A stretch of 64,000 nt of DNA from Isochrysis galbana (Eukaryota; Haptophyta; Isochrysidales; Isochrysidaceae). Positions 63,199 to 64,000 of the stretch are shown here, piece by piece (position 1 is the stretch's first letter; the number at the start of each line of letters is the position of its first letter). The translations under genes were made by a program, and so were the position numbers. The notes beneath the pieces are model-generated. The model was not told the origin of the DNA. It did no database searches and was given only the letters and a program-made list of their open reading frames with translations. The stretch is from the NCBI GenBank assembly GCA_018136815.1, contig CM030931.1, forward strand, positions 3,584,111 to 3,648,110, read 5' to 3'.

Positions 63199-63999
63199 TT
63201 ATGCGAGTCTTTCAGCGAGGCCAAGTGCTTTTGCTACGAGGCGGGTGTTTTCGCTCAGTTGTAGTCTACCTTTCTCGTTTTCAATGAATACGGGGGCGCT
63301 GAGTTCTAGCGATTTCTTGAGTTTGGGCTTTCTCCCTTGAGCGGCTTTGTGCGTGCGTGCAGAGCAGTGCGCTTTTGGCGGGGTGAGGCCCCTGACTAAT
63401 GTAGTGAACCTCACTAGTGTAGACTCTAGGATAGGTATGTAGTGGTATTCGTATGACTCAAATTCTACTCTGTAGAAGTCTCTTAGTATATATTTCCACG
63501 CTATCACGTATAGTGCTTTTAGGCTTTCGGGAGTGTTCGTACCAGGATATGCAAATAATCTATCCTTTATTTTCTGTGTGCGTGTCCTTCTGGGGGGAGG
63601 AGTGTAGTTGTTGAGGGCGTCTATGGTCTCGAAGATGGTTTTCGTCGCGGGACACCACGCTAGATGGCACGAGTTTTCGCGGTGTCGACGACATAGCCTA
63701 CATATGTCTGTCTGAGTGTCTGTGAATCTATTTCTAGTACCAATTCTTCTGTGTGTGATATGTTTGAAGTGGAGGTGCTTGTCTGTGTGTTTCAATAACG
63801 GCATTGTGTATAGTTTAGCTATGTGCTTCCATTCTTCGTTTGTGATATTCAGCCTTCTCTCCCATGCTAATCTTGCCGCTTGCGGGGCGTTGCTCCGGGT
63901 CGCTTTAAGCGTGGCCTTGGTAATGTCTGCGACTGTTATCGCGTCAAGTGCGACCTTTCCTTTCCGTATGGCATATTCATCCGCGAGGGGGTACTCCAT
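63199..63999 (-). CDS. LINE ORF2 C-terminal end (family 2), cut by the window edge
   Basis: The last 266 residues of an ORF2 protein related to, but clearly different from, family 1. Shared landmarks are LAWERRLNITNEEWKHIAKL, HLHFKHITHRRIGTRNRFTD, the zinc knuckle CRLCRRHRENSCHLAWC (C-x2-C-x8-H-x3-C), and YVIAWKYILRDFYRVEFESY. The C-terminus is Lys/Arg-rich. Frame open to the end of the window; the polymerase should lie beyond it. Confidence 0.85.
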   Translation of the reverse strand: MEYPLADEYAIRKGKVALDAITVADITKATLKATRSNAPQAARLAWERRLNITNEEWKHIAKLYTMPLLKHTDKHLHFKHITHRRIGTRNRFTDTQTDICRLCRRHRENSCHLAWCPATKTIFETIDALNNYTPPPRRTRTQKIKDRLFAYPGTNTPESLKALYVIAWKYILRDFYRVEFESYEYHYIPILESTLVRFTTLVRGLTPPKAHCSARTHKAAQGRKPKLKKSLELSAPVFIENEKGRLQLSENTRLVAKALGLAERLA

Positions 64000-64000
64000 G

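Overview
The window is nuclear DNA of a GC-rich single-celled eukaryote, most likely a microalga. A haptophyte-like alga is my best guess, but this rests on style rather than on a marker gene. It shows short GT..AG introns (88-152 nt, nearly all phase 0), a GARP/MYB-CC factor of the PHR1 type, a cys-loop-type channel, eukaryotic eRF1 and mitochondrial processing peptidase, very long CT/GA microsatellites beside genes, and dense retrotransposon debris. There are no operons; neighbouring genes do not form an evident pathway.

Layout. 1-1168 is CT/GA microsatellite leading into a PPR gene (1169-2891). A UVR+SnoaL-like gene lies at 4804-5403 (-). From 6.5 to 14.5 kb is a transposon block: a broken hAT transposase cut off by a LINE (7567-10045), then a 4.29-kb element with perfect 17-bp inverted repeats, a 7-bp target duplication and an internal 204-bp satellite array (10232-14521). 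A spliced membrane-anchored unknown protein follows (15246-16293), then an FHA protein resembling NIPP1 (19418-20468, -), MPP beta (24020-25672, -), a GT90/CAP10-like glycosyltransferase (30401-31450, -), eRF1 in four exons (34375-36051, -), and a divergent Mpv17-like / SET-domain pair (38481-41075). A short copia-type LTR element with intact ends sits at 43733-47029. After it come a GARP factor (48859-49668, -), a JmjC/cupin-8 protein (51396-52823), a candidate small gene with three hairpin-bearing introns (53787-54295), a rearranged LINE (54505-58255, -), a pentameric ligand-gated ion channel (59104-61137, -), and the 3' end of a second LINE family (63199-63999, -).

The housekeeping genes cover translation termination, protein import into mitochondria, organelle RNA metabolism, protein methylation and phosphate-type transcription control. 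Gene-free stretches are filled with solo LINE 3' tails, inverted repeats and simple repeats. The two observations I would follow first are the satellite-carrying TIR element at 10232-14521 and the three near-identical hairpin introns at 53787-54237. All identifications are by eye from translated sequence; no database search was run.
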